Below, piece after piece: positions 16,189 through 24,661 of a stretch of DNA of 64,000 nt. The translations under genes and the position numbers were made by a program. The notes beneath the pieces were generated by a model that had not been told where the DNA came from, made no database searches, and saw only the letters and a program-made list of their open reading frames with translations. How positions within the stretch are numbered: position 1 is the first letter of the stretch; each line of letters starts with the position of its first letter. Source of the DNA: Anaerolineales bacterium (GTDB taxonomy: Bacteria > Chloroflexota > Anaerolineae > Anaerolineales > UBA4823). The DNA lies in assembly GCA_003105035.1 (NCBI GenBank), contig PQAL01000018.1, forward strand, positions 1 through 64,000, read 5' to 3'.

Positions 16189-17898
16189 CTATTTTTCCGG
16201 GGCACCTGCGTTGATCCAATCAACCACCACCTGAAGCTCAGCGGGGGTCAATTGGGCAAAATGCGGGGTTGGACCGGATTGTTTTTGGACCAGCGGGCTA
16301 CTTGCGGCATCACCGGAGATGATCACGGGGCCATTCACAGATCCTTGCAAAGCTGTCTGATAAGTTGTGAGATTCAAACCCTGTATGCCTTCCTCACCAT
16401 GGCACGCACCGCATTTTGATTTTAACAATGGCCCGATGGTCGCATCGTATGTTAACGCACCGGATAAATTCAATGGTGCCGCCGGGGTGGGAGTGGGAGG
16501 TAAGCTCGAAAGGATCGTCTCTCGCAATGCTGGGGCGTCTAGACCGGCGAATTTCCACTCAATCCCATGACAGGCACTATTCGAACAGAAAGATGTGTTG
16601 TCGATACCACCTGGATTGTTGGTGGTGTGGCAGTCACTGCAGGTTTCATTAAACACCTGGTTGTGCATGGCGATCCAGTTGGCATTCAGATGCGACTGCG
16701 GTTCAGGACCGCGTGGGATCTCGACATTGGCAACGAAATCGGATGGCCCAGCGACCTCTGGAATGGTATGGCAAAGGTTACACTCGAGCCGGATGGCTTG
16801 CTGAGATGAATCCATGTGCTTACCATCATGGCAGCGGAAGCAACCCGCGAAATACATGTGCCCCACGTTATCCGGATGAGCATTCCAGTCTGATTTTTGA
16901 TCCAGGTTTACAGAGTTGACGAAGATGGTTTGGATATAGGATATGGCATTTTGTACGCTGCCGGGGTGGGCTGCATAATAATCAGGATAGTAGGTCTGGT
17001 AATAATTTTCCAGCCCATAAATACCGTTCAGGCCTTCCTGTTGCGAAGTATATGGCACGCTGAGAACTTCGATACCTTTAGCCCGGATATCTGGAATGGC
17101 TTTATCGATAAACCCACGCGCGAGAGCCGCATCCATCTGATCCTGTGGCTGAGGCACAAGGTGGGTGATACGGTTGTGGCAGGTGACACAATCCATTTCC
17201 TTCAGGTCAGCATCCGTAATATCAGCAGTATTGAAACTTGAGGAAATATCCGTATATTCCGTGTAAGTCCCATCGGAATTCGTGACCCGGATATAAGGGA
17301 TATTCTGTTGTAATTCATCGGTGGGATAGTATTGAACCTTGTTTTCGACGTGCCAGTGGATGCCTTTGCCGAGTCCCTGACGGGAGGTACCGCCACCTGT
17401 CTTCAGGCCGATAAAGATGCTGTAGGGGGTATTTTCAATATTACTCACAAAGCGTTTGTCTTCACGCAGGCTGTCGTCTGAGAATTTATCAGGGTTGTGG
17501 CATTTTTCGCAGGTATCACGAGCTGGGCGCATGTTTGTGGCGTAGAGCGGATAGGTGTAATTATGAAAAATCGTAGCCGTGACGTGCCGGATGTCACCGG
17601 CTTTGCGGGTTATTTGATTTGCAATAAAACCACGGCCGATGTGGCATTCCACACAGTCCACGCGGGCATGCGGGGAGGCTTGATAAGAGGAGTACTCTGG
17701 AGGCATAGTGTGGCAGGTTGTCCCACAGAATTGTGGGCTATTGGTATATTGCCAGCCGTAGGCAGCCCCGATTAGCAGGATGACTGTCAGGATTCCCAGG
17801 ATCGCATATGGGAGCACCTTCACCCAGGTTTTAGACTCGGATGGGGGAAAGAAAAAATTATGCAGGGCATTGCCCAGACGTTTAATAAATTTTTTCAT
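16189..17898 (-). CDS. NapC/NirT-like multiheme cytochrome c with fused C-terminal monoheme domain
   Basis: 569 residues. An N-terminal anchor helix (about 27-50) precedes a NapC-like start, YTNSPQFCGTTCHTMPPEY. Heme sites in order: CGTTCH (a CX3CH form), CVECH, CEKCH, CVTCH, CFRCH, CNLCH, CSDCH, CSNSACH (a CX4CH form) and CGACH, nine in total. After a Pro/Thr/Ala linker (about 465-475), the last ~95 residues are a separate monoheme domain ending INAGAPEK. A near-identical domain ends the neighbouring cytochrome b protein. NapC-type proteins take electrons from quinol and pass them outward. Last gene of the operon. Confidence 0.88.
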   Translation of the reverse strand: MKKFIKRLGNALHNFFFPPSESKTWVKVLPYAILGILTVILLIGAAYGWQYTNSPQFCGTTCHTMPPEYSSYQASPHARVDCVECHIGRGFIANQITRKAGDIRHVTATIFHNYTYPLYATNMRPARDTCEKCHNPDKFSDDSLREDKRFVSNIENTPYSIFIGLKTGGGTSRQGLGKGIHWHVENKVQYYPTDELQQNIPYIRVTNSDGTYTEYTDISSSFNTADITDADLKEMDCVTCHNRITHLVPQPQDQMDAALARGFIDKAIPDIRAKGIEVLSVPYTSQQEGLNGIYGLENYYQTYYPDYYAAHPGSVQNAISYIQTIFVNSVNLDQKSDWNAHPDNVGHMYFAGCFRCHDGKHMDSSQQAIRLECNLCHTIPEVAGPSDFVANVEIPRGPEPQSHLNANWIAMHNQVFNETCSDCHTTNNPGGIDNTSFCSNSACHGIEWKFAGLDAPALRETILSSLPPTPTPAAPLNLSGALTYDATIGPLLKSKCGACHGEEGIQGLNLTTYQTALQGSVNGPVIISGDAASSPLVQKQSGPTPHFAQLTPAELQVVVDWINAGAPEK

Positions 17899-17911
17899 AG
17901 TGTGTACTCCA

Positions 17912-19120
17912 TCATTTTTCTGGTGCTCCAGCCTGTATCCAGGCGATTACCTGGTTTAGCTCGTCGATGGTCAGTTGACCCGGGTGATTCCCGGCAGATT
18001 GCTTTTGGACCAGGACGCTATTATCCGGATCATTGGGAATAATCGCCGGGCCAGAATTGCCTCCGGCAAGTGCCGCCTGATAAGTCGCCAGACTTAACCC
18101 GCCCACTTTGGTGACACCATGGCAGGAACCGCAGCGATTGCGGAATAGACCCGAGAAAAAGCCATCCCAGGTCATGGCAGCCACTTCATCACCCGGCTCG
18201 AGTGTTGGTGGGGGTGTGGGTGAAGGCCGCGGGGTAGGAGTCACGGGTACATATACCTGGGCTGTCTCACCCTGGGGAACAGTAGTTAGGGCAGTTTTTT
18301 CTACAAAGCTGAACTTATACACGCCGAAGCCAAAAGCAACCGTGAATAGCAGGGCTGCAGGAAAGTAAAACATCTGGCGTTTGCGGATCACTTCAGGTGA
18401 GGGTCTTTTAAGAGCCATACCAGATTCAATCCGGGCAAGCTCAGCCGGATGCTCGTGGCGCATTTCCTCGCGATTTAGTTTTCCTGTGAACATGCTCTTA
18501 TTGAAGTGCTTTACATGAACGTGGTAAAAATGCCAGATAATAATTGCCAGCACAGCGAGGATTGCCTCAGCGCCGTGGGCAGCCTTTGCTGCTGGGATGA
18601 ACTCTCCTGGCAAAACACTGGTTGTAGTGATCGGGTTCCACATCATGAAACCTGTCAGCCCCATGATCACCGTACCCCACACAACCGCCAGGTACTCCAT
18701 TTTTTCAGCATAGTTGAAGCGCCCGTAGTACCCCCGGTGTTTTCTAAAACCCAAATAGTACAGCACATCTTGAATCAGGTGCTGCGCGTCTTCGATGCCT
18801 GGTAGCATCGTCCACGGAACGCGTAGCACAGCCACCTTATAACCCAAAACCAGGACATGATAACCGCTGACGATCATCATAACGAAAGCACTGATATGAT
18901 GGATGATGCGTACCTGTTCGATGCCACCTAACAAGTAAATAAAAGTATCGCTTATTGGAGAGGCAGAGAACTTTTGGATCAAGCCGGTGAAACCCAAGAT
19001 GGTGAATGAGGCCAGGAAAACGATATGCTCAATGCGTTGGGAGATATCGAACCGGTTGTACGTGATGAGCTTGTCTGATGCAGTTGCCTGGGTTGGAGAT
19101 GGCATGGTTGTCTTATCCAT
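17912..19120 (-). CDS. Cytochrome b561-like membrane protein fused to a monoheme cytochrome c domain
   Basis: 402 residues. Residues ~20-220 contain four helices with histidines suited to b-heme ligation (RIEHIVFL, IIHHISAF, AKAAHGAEAIL, WHFYHVHVKHF), as in formate dehydrogenase gamma/cytochrome b561 proteins. A fifth helix (~265-285) leads to a Pro/Thr linker (VTPTPRPSPTPPP) and a C-terminal monoheme domain with CGSCHG, ending IQAGAPEK. It probably moves quinol electrons to the c-heme outside. It overlaps the upstream nonaheme gene by 8 bp. Paralog of the unfused protein at 20417-21160. Confidence 0.9.
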   Translation of the reverse strand: MDKTTMPSPTQATASDKLITYNRFDISQRIEHIVFLASFTILGFTGLIQKFSASPISDTFIYLLGGIEQVRIIHHISAFVMMIVSGYHVLVLGYKVAVLRVPWTMLPGIEDAQHLIQDVLYYLGFRKHRGYYGRFNYAEKMEYLAVVWGTVIMGLTGFMMWNPITTTSVLPGEFIPAAKAAHGAEAILAVLAIIIWHFYHVHVKHFNKSMFTGKLNREEMRHEHPAELARIESGMALKRPSPEVIRKRQMFYFPAALLFTVAFGFGVYKFSFVEKTALTTVPQGETAQVYVPVTPTPRPSPTPPPTLEPGDEVAAMTWDGFFSGLFRNRCGSCHGVTKVGGLSLATYQAALAGGNSGPAIIPNDPDNSVLVQKQSAGNHPGQLTIDELNQVIAWIQAGAPEK

Positions 19121-20420
19121 GGGTCACCTCTTCTGTCAGCTGGTCACCCTGTTCCGTTGTGTTATCTGCCCCAGGTTCAGGGGGAGTTACTTCCGTGGGT
19201 ACTGATTCCGGGGCAGGTTTGGCAGATTGGCCTTTGTGGCGAGTTTTTACGTACACAGAATGACCGACATCCAGGCCGACCAGCACGAGCATAAAGCCAA
19301 GCACACCGGGTATGAACAGGCTATAGAAGAGATTCACATAATATACTGCAGGAAAATGACTGGCTGATGGGATGTAATGCGACATCCAGGCGGCGGGGAA
19401 ATTTCTGGTGGCATCGGGGTGGCAGACCTTGCAACGAGCCAGCAGGTTTTCCTGCATCTGCAGGCCAGTGTTAGGATCATCCACCTTGGAAATGTCATGC
19501 ACACCGTGGCAATCATAACAAACGGGCTTGTTTGTTTGTGCATCGGGTGATTGTTTCTCGAATAAGGTGACTGTCGTCCCGTGAAAATCAGATATATAGG
19601 TATTCAATACATCGGTCGAGATACCGTATTTATCCATCAACTCAGGATTCGTATGGCAGGTAGCGCATAGCTGTGGTGAGTTAAGGCGGAAGGCGGCAGT
19701 CGTCGGGTTTCCAATGTTGTGAACGCCATGGCAATCGATGCAGGTGGGAACATCAGTGTTCGCTTCTTCAGTCAAGGCAGCACCATGGACGCTATTTACG
19801 TATTTCTGATAGATAGCGTTATGGCACTGCGCGCAGGTGAGAGGGATGTTCAAGCGAGCCTGGGGCAATAGCTCACCAGTATCGGGATCTGTCCATTGCT
19901 GGACATTATGCGAACCGTGGCAATCAGAACAGACCGCTGCCTCGCGTTTACCTTCAGCTTGGGCGGCAGCATGGACACTGTCCATCGTGAGGGTATATTG
20001 CCCTGAATGGCAGCGGTCACATACACCGGTAAGCTGCAGGGTGGCATCGCGCGGATCTGATGCCTTGAATTCGGGGTGAGGGTACTCTCCCAGGTTGGTG
20101 TGGCATTGGACACATGCATATCCATCCTGACCATGGATGGAGGCTGCGTAGGCCTGAGGATCGACGTAAAGGTCCAGCGTCTCTCCATTTTCAAGCTGCA
20201 TGGAAATGCCTGGAGTGCCATGGCAGCCCAGGCAGGTTTCGTTACTCACGATCAGACTGACATTGCCCCCGGTTGGAGAGCCCTGCTGGTATGAAATGCC
20301 GCTTGTAACCTGCCCAGAAGGAGCAGCTGCTACATTGATCACAATGAAGACGATTGACACTAGGGTGATCAATACTGTACCCACCAGGTAGATGAACAGG
20401 TGTTTACGTGCAGCCATCAT
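19113..20420 (-). CDS. Nonaheme c-type cytochrome with N- and C-terminal membrane helices (copy B)
   Basis: 435 residues. A signal-anchor helix (about 8-31) is followed by nine CXXCH sites: CLGCH, CVQCH, CDRCH, CSDCH, CAQCH, CIDCH, CATCH, CYDCH, CKVCH. Several carry the DCHGxHNI/DCHGVHDI pattern of tetraheme/NrfH-like repeats, with SVHG spacers supplying distal His ligands. A C-terminal helix (about 360-383) and an acidic Pro/Glu tail follow. Heme order and spacing match the nonaheme protein at 21157-22263, indicating gene duplication. GGGAG lies 10 nt before ATG 20420, which overlaps the upstream cytochrome b gene by 4 bp. Confidence 0.92.
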   Translation of the reverse strand: MMAARKHLFIYLVGTVLITLVSIVFIVINVAAAPSGQVTSGISYQQGSPTGGNVSLIVSNETCLGCHGTPGISMQLENGETLDLYVDPQAYAASIHGQDGYACVQCHTNLGEYPHPEFKASDPRDATLQLTGVCDRCHSGQYTLTMDSVHAAAQAEGKREAAVCSDCHGSHNVQQWTDPDTGELLPQARLNIPLTCAQCHNAIYQKYVNSVHGAALTEEANTDVPTCIDCHGVHNIGNPTTAAFRLNSPQLCATCHTNPELMDKYGISTDVLNTYISDFHGTTVTLFEKQSPDAQTNKPVCYDCHGVHDISKVDDPNTGLQMQENLLARCKVCHPDATRNFPAAWMSHYIPSASHFPAVYYVNLFYSLFIPGVLGFMLVLVGLDVGHSVYVKTRHKGQSAKPAPESVPTEVTPPEPGADNTTEQGDQLTEEVTHG

Positions 20421-21160
20421 GACTTGACTTCTCCCTGAGTTTCCTTGGGGTTTTCCTGCTTCACCAGGCGTTCATACTCAAGGGAATGATAGGTACGCAT
20501 ATCTTCCTCATTAAGCCAGCCCGAAAAGATGCTCAAGTTGAGCCTCTCCAGGTGAACATGGTAAAAATGCCAGATGATGATGAAAATCGCCGTGACAATG
20601 GCTTCAGTGCTGTGGGCCATGATCGCCCCCGGGATCACTTGCCCTGGAAGCAGGCGGGTTACCACTTCCGGGAACCACATGATGAAGCCGGAGATGACCA
20701 TGATGCCGATGGCAAAGAATAGGAACCAATAGGTTACCTTCTGTTCGAAATTATATTTACCGAAGGCTGGTTTTTGTTTCTTTATGTAGATCAGGTAAAG
20801 CACCATCTTCCAGGCATCTTTAACATCATTAAGCGTGGGTAGCATGTCTCCGGGTAATTTCCGCCGGATGATCTGGTAGATGATTTTGCCCAGATGGTAG
20901 ATGACCAGTGCAGTAAGCAGCAGTGCAGCAATATGGTGAATTTGCTGCAGCAGGTTTAATCTTGCTGGGGTGGAAATAATCGCCTGGCTCCAGGTGGAGG
21001 TGTTATATTTTTGGGGTAATCCGGTCAGCAGCAAGACAAAGATACTGATCATCAATACCGCATGTTCCCAGCGTTGGCTGAGGTTGAAACGCGGGAAAGT
21101 GCGGACGAGTTTGACGCGCATCGCTGAGGAGGATGAGGTTGCTTCCTTTGGGGTCTTCAT
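20417..21160 (-). CDS. Cytochrome b561-like quinone-interacting membrane protein (copy A)
   Basis: 247 residues with four helices and conserved histidines (QRWEHAVLM, QQIHHIAALL, AHSTEAIVT, IIIWHFYHVHLERL) as expected for a diheme b-type subunit related to formate dehydrogenase gamma. It lacks the C-terminal c domain of its paralog at 17912-19120. It overlaps both neighbours by 4 bp, so it is translationally coupled to the two nonaheme genes. Likely transfers electrons between quinone and the nonaheme cytochrome. Confidence 0.9.
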   Translation of the reverse strand: MKTPKEATSSSSAMRVKLVRTFPRFNLSQRWEHAVLMISIFVLLLTGLPQKYNTSTWSQAIISTPARLNLLQQIHHIAALLLTALVIYHLGKIIYQIIRRKLPGDMLPTLNDVKDAWKMVLYLIYIKKQKPAFGKYNFEQKVTYWFLFFAIGIMVISGFIMWFPEVVTRLLPGQVIPGAIMAHSTEAIVTAIFIIIWHFYHVHLERLNLSIFSGWLNEEDMRTYHSLEYERLVKQENPKETQGEVKS

Positions 21161-22263
21161 AGGCTCCTCCTCGCCCGATCAACCATGAACCTGATGAACT
21201 GCAAGATCACATAAATTCCGCAAACAATAAGGATGGCCGGGGTAAAAAATGAGTAAAACAGGTCTAGATAATAAAGGAATGGGCTGCGCTCCAGGCTCAC
21301 CTTGTAGTGACCGGTCCAAGCGCCAGTCCAATTTGGACTGACACCCGGGTGACATTTCTGGCAGGTAACCAGCAAGTTAGCTGGATTGACGGATGAATTA
21401 GGGTCATCCGGTTTCAGGATATCGTGGATACCATGGCAATCGGTACATACTGCCGAGTTGTGCTGTACTGTCGGCCAGCGGGCTTCATATACTGAGACAT
21501 CCACACCATGCCAGGATAAATTGTACAGGCTGTAAACATCGGCTGAAAGCCCATATTTCGCCATCATTTCCTCGTTGGCATGGCAGCTGGCGCACAAGTC
21601 AGGTTCCTCGACTTTGAATTGCTGGGTGCGTGGATCCTGGATGTTATGCACCCCATGGCAGGTGGTGCAGACTGGTACATCGGGGTTGGCTTCTTGAATC
21701 AGGGCATTACCGTGCACACTGTTTTGATAAATGCCAAATTCCTGGGTGTGGCAGTTGCCACAGGTCTGCGGGATCAAGGTACGCGGCTGGTCGGGAGGTT
21801 TGACATAGTGTGATCCATGGCAATCGGTGCATACCGGGGCATTCAGATTACCTGCTTCAGCTACCTGGGCATGCATGCTATCCAGGGTCTTGGAGTAGTT
21901 ATCGGGGTGGCATTTTTGACATGCCTGGTAGTACTGACGGGTCAGCTCGCGTTTCGTCTGGTAGCTGATCTCAGGGTGAGGGTAGCTGGTGATGTTCGTA
22001 TGGCAGGCTTCGCATTCGATCCCATTGGGGCTGTGAACCGAGCCTTGCAACTGCGCAGGGTCGATATACAGGGAGACCACCTCCCCACTCGGCAGGGTCA
22101 TTTTTAAATCAGTATTGGAATGACAGCTTAAGCAGTATTCCTCGGTTTGCTGCTTCGGCTCACTGGCTTGTGATGGTGAAAACCAGAACAGGCTCAAAAT
22201 TAAGATCAACCCGACTAGTATGAGTATCGCCGGTAATTTGACGTTTGATATACGCTTCGACAT
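21157..22263 (-). CDS. Nonaheme c-type cytochrome with N- and C-terminal membrane helices (copy A)
   Basis: 368 residues from ATG 22263, with AAGGAGG 8 nt upstream; the longer frame overlaps the small membrane-protein gene and lacks a ribosome site. A signal-anchor helix (about 9-30) precedes nine CXXCH motifs (CLSCH, CEACH, CQKCH, CTDCH, CGNCH, CTTCH, CASCH, CTDCH, CQKCH). The C-terminal helix IVCGIYVILQFIRFM lies near residue 350. Same heme arrangement as copy B, with parallel landmarks YCLSCH/TCLGCH, YPHPE, NSVHGxAL and EANPDVP/EANTDVP. First gene of the duplicated nonaheme/cytochrome b module. Confidence 0.92.
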   Translation of the reverse strand: MSKRISNVKLPAILILVGLILILSLFWFSPSQASEPKQQTEEYCLSCHSNTDLKMTLPSGEVVSLYIDPAQLQGSVHSPNGIECEACHTNITSYPHPEISYQTKRELTRQYYQACQKCHPDNYSKTLDSMHAQVAEAGNLNAPVCTDCHGSHYVKPPDQPRTLIPQTCGNCHTQEFGIYQNSVHGNALIQEANPDVPVCTTCHGVHNIQDPRTQQFKVEEPDLCASCHANEEMMAKYGLSADVYSLYNLSWHGVDVSVYEARWPTVQHNSAVCTDCHGIHDILKPDDPNSSVNPANLLVTCQKCHPGVSPNWTGAWTGHYKVSLERSPFLYYLDLFYSFFTPAILIVCGIYVILQFIRFMVDRARRSL

Positions 22264-22276
22264 CGCCCGGTCCTCC

Positions 22277-22450
22277 TTAATAGCCATTGTCTTCACTTTT
22301 TTGATAATCCTCTGTGGGAGGAGGGGGTTTTGCGACGATACCGAAACGGCGTAACAGATAAGAGATGCCAAACAAGATAATTAACGGCACCAGGCAACGC
22401 GCGATACATAACAAGGCTACAAAAACTGGGTTGGTTGATGCGTCACCCAT
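22277..22450 (-). CDS. 57-residue single-pass membrane protein of the cytochrome operon
   Basis: A short gene: ATG at 22450 with GGAGG 8 nt upstream, stop TAA at 22279-22277. The stop runs directly into the GGAGG of the next cytochrome gene. The product has a short polar N-terminus (MGDASTNP), one hydrophobic helix of about 24 residues interrupted by Arg/Cys (VFVALLCIARCLVPLIILFG), a basic stretch (LLRRFG) and a Pro-rich, acidic tail. Tight spacing and strong ribosome sites on both sides make it real. It is likely a small subunit or assembly factor. No family recognised. Confidence 0.8.
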   Translation of the reverse strand: MGDASTNPVFVALLCIARCLVPLIILFGISYLLRRFGIVAKPPPPTEDYQKSEDNGY

Positions 22451-22472
22451 AATTTTATCCTCCGCTCACAGC

Positions 22473-22492
22473 CAGGAGATGTACAACTCCTG
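22473..22492. promoter_or_regulatory. Dyad in the leader between NrfD gene and small membrane-protein gene
   Basis: CAGGAG (22473-22478) pairs with CTCCTG (22487-22492) around ATGTACAA, whose core TGTACA is itself palindromic. It lies 22 bp upstream of the small gene in the only non-overlapping gap of the operon (135 bp). It could be an internal operator or an RNA-processing hairpin. Confidence 0.35.
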
Positions 22493-22585
22493 ACGGGCAA
22501 GCATGGACAATCGAAATAGTGGCAAGCAAGTTGCTATAAAGGAAATTTTTCACTATTAAGTATAACCTATCCACAAGATCACGGT

Positions 22586-23812
22586 TTATGAATGTTCCTC
22601 TTTGCCAAAAAGGGGTAGGAATTTCACCCCGAGTGTTAACATGGCCAGGGCATATCCAATAATCCCTATGGCGACACCCCATTCAGGTAGGCCAGGGAAA
22701 TAATTCCCGGGTGGCAGCTGATAGAGGGTGCCAGGAGAATAGCTCAGTGGAACGAATAAGCCGCCAACGGTGACGTTCCACCGATTGATCAGGATGCCCA
22801 AGACGGCAAACGCTGCTCCAATCACCAGGAACACTGGCCTGCGATTAAAGCGTGGCGTCAGGAAGAGCACTGCTGGTAGGATCACCCCCAGGAAAATCTC
22901 AAAGACCCAAAAGGAAAAATTATATGGAGTCTGCTGGCTAAGCAAATTAAACGCTTCACTGACAGAGGGTGTGCGTCCATAATAGGTGACCGCAGCCAGG
23001 TCCCAAAATCGGATATATCCGTAAATCAGTAAGGCAAAACCACTGAAACGAGCAATGGCGCGCAGGATGTCATCCGCGATGGATTTCTTACCCGTGATCC
23101 ACTCGATGATATACGCAATGGCCATCGTCAGAGCTGGTCCAACTGCCACCGCCGAAAGGATAAACATGATCGGCATACTGGGCTTGAACCAAATTGGTCT
23201 TGATTTTACGATTCCGTATGTAGCACCAAGGGAAGATTGGTGGAGCAAAGAGATGGCTAACCCTAACAGGGCCAGTACAGGAGCTGCCTTGTGCAGGTAT
23301 TGTGCACCAACCTGGATCCATTTATATTTCCTGAAGAAGCGTGACTCGGCAATAATCGGGGCAAACTCGACCAGCATGATCGTCAGGTAAATCGTGATGC
23401 ACCAGGTGATTTCCCATAAGACAGAATGGATATTCCAGTAAATCCATGGGTGCCAAAATCTGTCGGGCCGGCCGATGTCCATGATCAGGGTTAACAAGGC
23501 GCAGGAATATCCGATGAAACCGACAAAAACCGCCAGGGGGATGATCGGTTTAAAGCGTTTCAAGCCAAACAGGTAAACCACCGCCGAAAGGGTAAACGCA
23601 CCGGCTCCTAAGGCGATTGATGAGAGGTCAATAGTAATCCACAGGCCCCAGGGGACAGAATCGGTCATGTTGGTGACGTACAGGCCATTCCAAAAAACTG
23701 TCACCGCCGAGAGCAAGCCGATCAAAATGCATAAACCAAGGAAGCCAAGCCAGGCAAGCATCGCCGGGCTGATTGAGAATTGTTTTCGTTCACCAAGAGC
23801 TTGTGTAGCCAT
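22586..23812 (-). CDS. NrfD/PsrC-family integral membrane subunit
   Basis: 408 residues with about ten hydrophobic helices. Family landmarks include VPWGLWITIDLSSIALGAGAF, DIGRPDRFWHPWIYWN, LLHQSSLGATYGI and SWVL-like mid-helix polar residues. NrfD-type subunits bind quinone at the outer face and exchange electrons with a partner 4Fe-4S protein; some may translocate ions. The start abuts the stop of the ferredoxin gene. With the ferredoxin and cytochromes it forms the membrane module seen in Nrf, Hmc, Tmc and Cbc-type complexes. No molybdopterin catalytic subunit accompanies it. Confidence 0.93.
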   Translation of the reverse strand: MATQALGERKQFSISPAMLAWLGFLGLCILIGLLSAVTVFWNGLYVTNMTDSVPWGLWITIDLSSIALGAGAFTLSAVVYLFGLKRFKPIIPLAVFVGFIGYSCALLTLIMDIGRPDRFWHPWIYWNIHSVLWEITWCITIYLTIMLVEFAPIIAESRFFRKYKWIQVGAQYLHKAAPVLALLGLAISLLHQSSLGATYGIVKSRPIWFKPSMPIMFILSAVAVGPALTMAIAYIIEWITGKKSIADDILRAIARFSGFALLIYGYIRFWDLAAVTYYGRTPSVSEAFNLLSQQTPYNFSFWVFEIFLGVILPAVLFLTPRFNRRPVFLVIGAAFAVLGILINRWNVTVGGLFVPLSYSPGTLYQLPPGNYFPGLPEWGVAIGIIGYALAMLTLGVKFLPLFGKEEHS

Positions 23813-24661
23813 TTATAAGCCCTCCTTGGGGATGACATAGTAGACGCTTGGCTCAGTACCCAGCTCTTCGCGCAAACGGATGGTTGCTTCAGTTGCAATT
23901 GCCTGTGACACCTTGCTGTTAGGATCGTTTAGGTCTCCAAAGAGGCGGGCACTTACCGGGCAAATGTTGACACAGGCAGGTGTCGCTTCCCTATCTTCGC
24001 CGGGTACGAAGCCTGAAGCCAGGCCTCCATCGATCCGTTGGATGCAGAATGTGCATTTCTCAACGACTCCGCGCGGGCGGCGAGCCACTTCCGGGATCCC
24101 CCAGGTGGGAATGTATGGATTTTCAGCTGTATATTCCTGCCAGTTAAATTTTCGGGCGTCATAAGGGCAGGCGATCTCACAATAACGGCAGCCGATGCAG
24201 CGGTCATAGTTCATCACCACCAGGCCGTCATTGCGGTGATAGGTTGCCTTGACCGGGCAGACTTCTACGCAGGGTGCGTCACCGCAGTGCAGGCAAGGCC
24301 GGCTGAAATAGAACGGCGTACCTGTGGAGGTTTTTTCATCAACGACGATATTCCAGGGTTTCTCAGGTCGTTTCAATTCCATATCCACCCACACGTCATT
24401 GGTGGCTGAACACGCCCGCAGACAGTACTCGCACCCGATGCATTTATCCAGGTTGATCACCATCCCCCAGTGATGGCCACTGATATCGCTGGTATTCTCT
24501 TCAAGCCCTTCTACCTGCTCCTGTTTAAAACTGGCAAAGGGTGAGAACGGACCGGTAGTGAGCAGTTGGGCAGCTACAACCGAGCCCGCGGCTGTGCCAC
24601 CGAGGATCAAAAAGTCTTTGCGGGATAGATCGAGCTTAACTTTTGTTTTCTTTTTGCTCAT
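23813..24661 (-). CDS. Four-cluster 4Fe-4S ferredoxin subunit (HmcB/DsrO/NrfC type) with export signal
   Basis: 282 residues from ATG 24661, with GAGG 9 nt upstream; it overlaps the upstream octaheme gene by 26 bp. Residues 14-40 resemble a Tat-like signal (SRKDFLILGGTAAGSVVAA) but have Ser-Arg-Lys rather than a clear twin Arg. Sixteen cysteines in four sets (CIGCEYCLRAC, CLHCGDAPCVEVCP, CIGCRYCEIACP, CTFC with CVNICP) bind four [4Fe-4S] clusters. This is the electron-transfer partner of NrfD. Two extra helices or lipids are not seen. Confidence 0.93.
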   Translation of the reverse strand: MSKKKTKVKLDLSRKDFLILGGTAAGSVVAAQLLTTGPFSPFASFKQEQVEGLEENTSDISGHHWGMVINLDKCIGCEYCLRACSATNDVWVDMELKRPEKPWNIVVDEKTSTGTPFYFSRPCLHCGDAPCVEVCPVKATYHRNDGLVVMNYDRCIGCRYCEIACPYDARKFNWQEYTAENPYIPTWGIPEVARRPRGVVEKCTFCIQRIDGGLASGFVPGEDREATPACVNICPVSARLFGDLNDPNSKVSQAIATEATIRLREELGTEPSVYYVIPKEGL

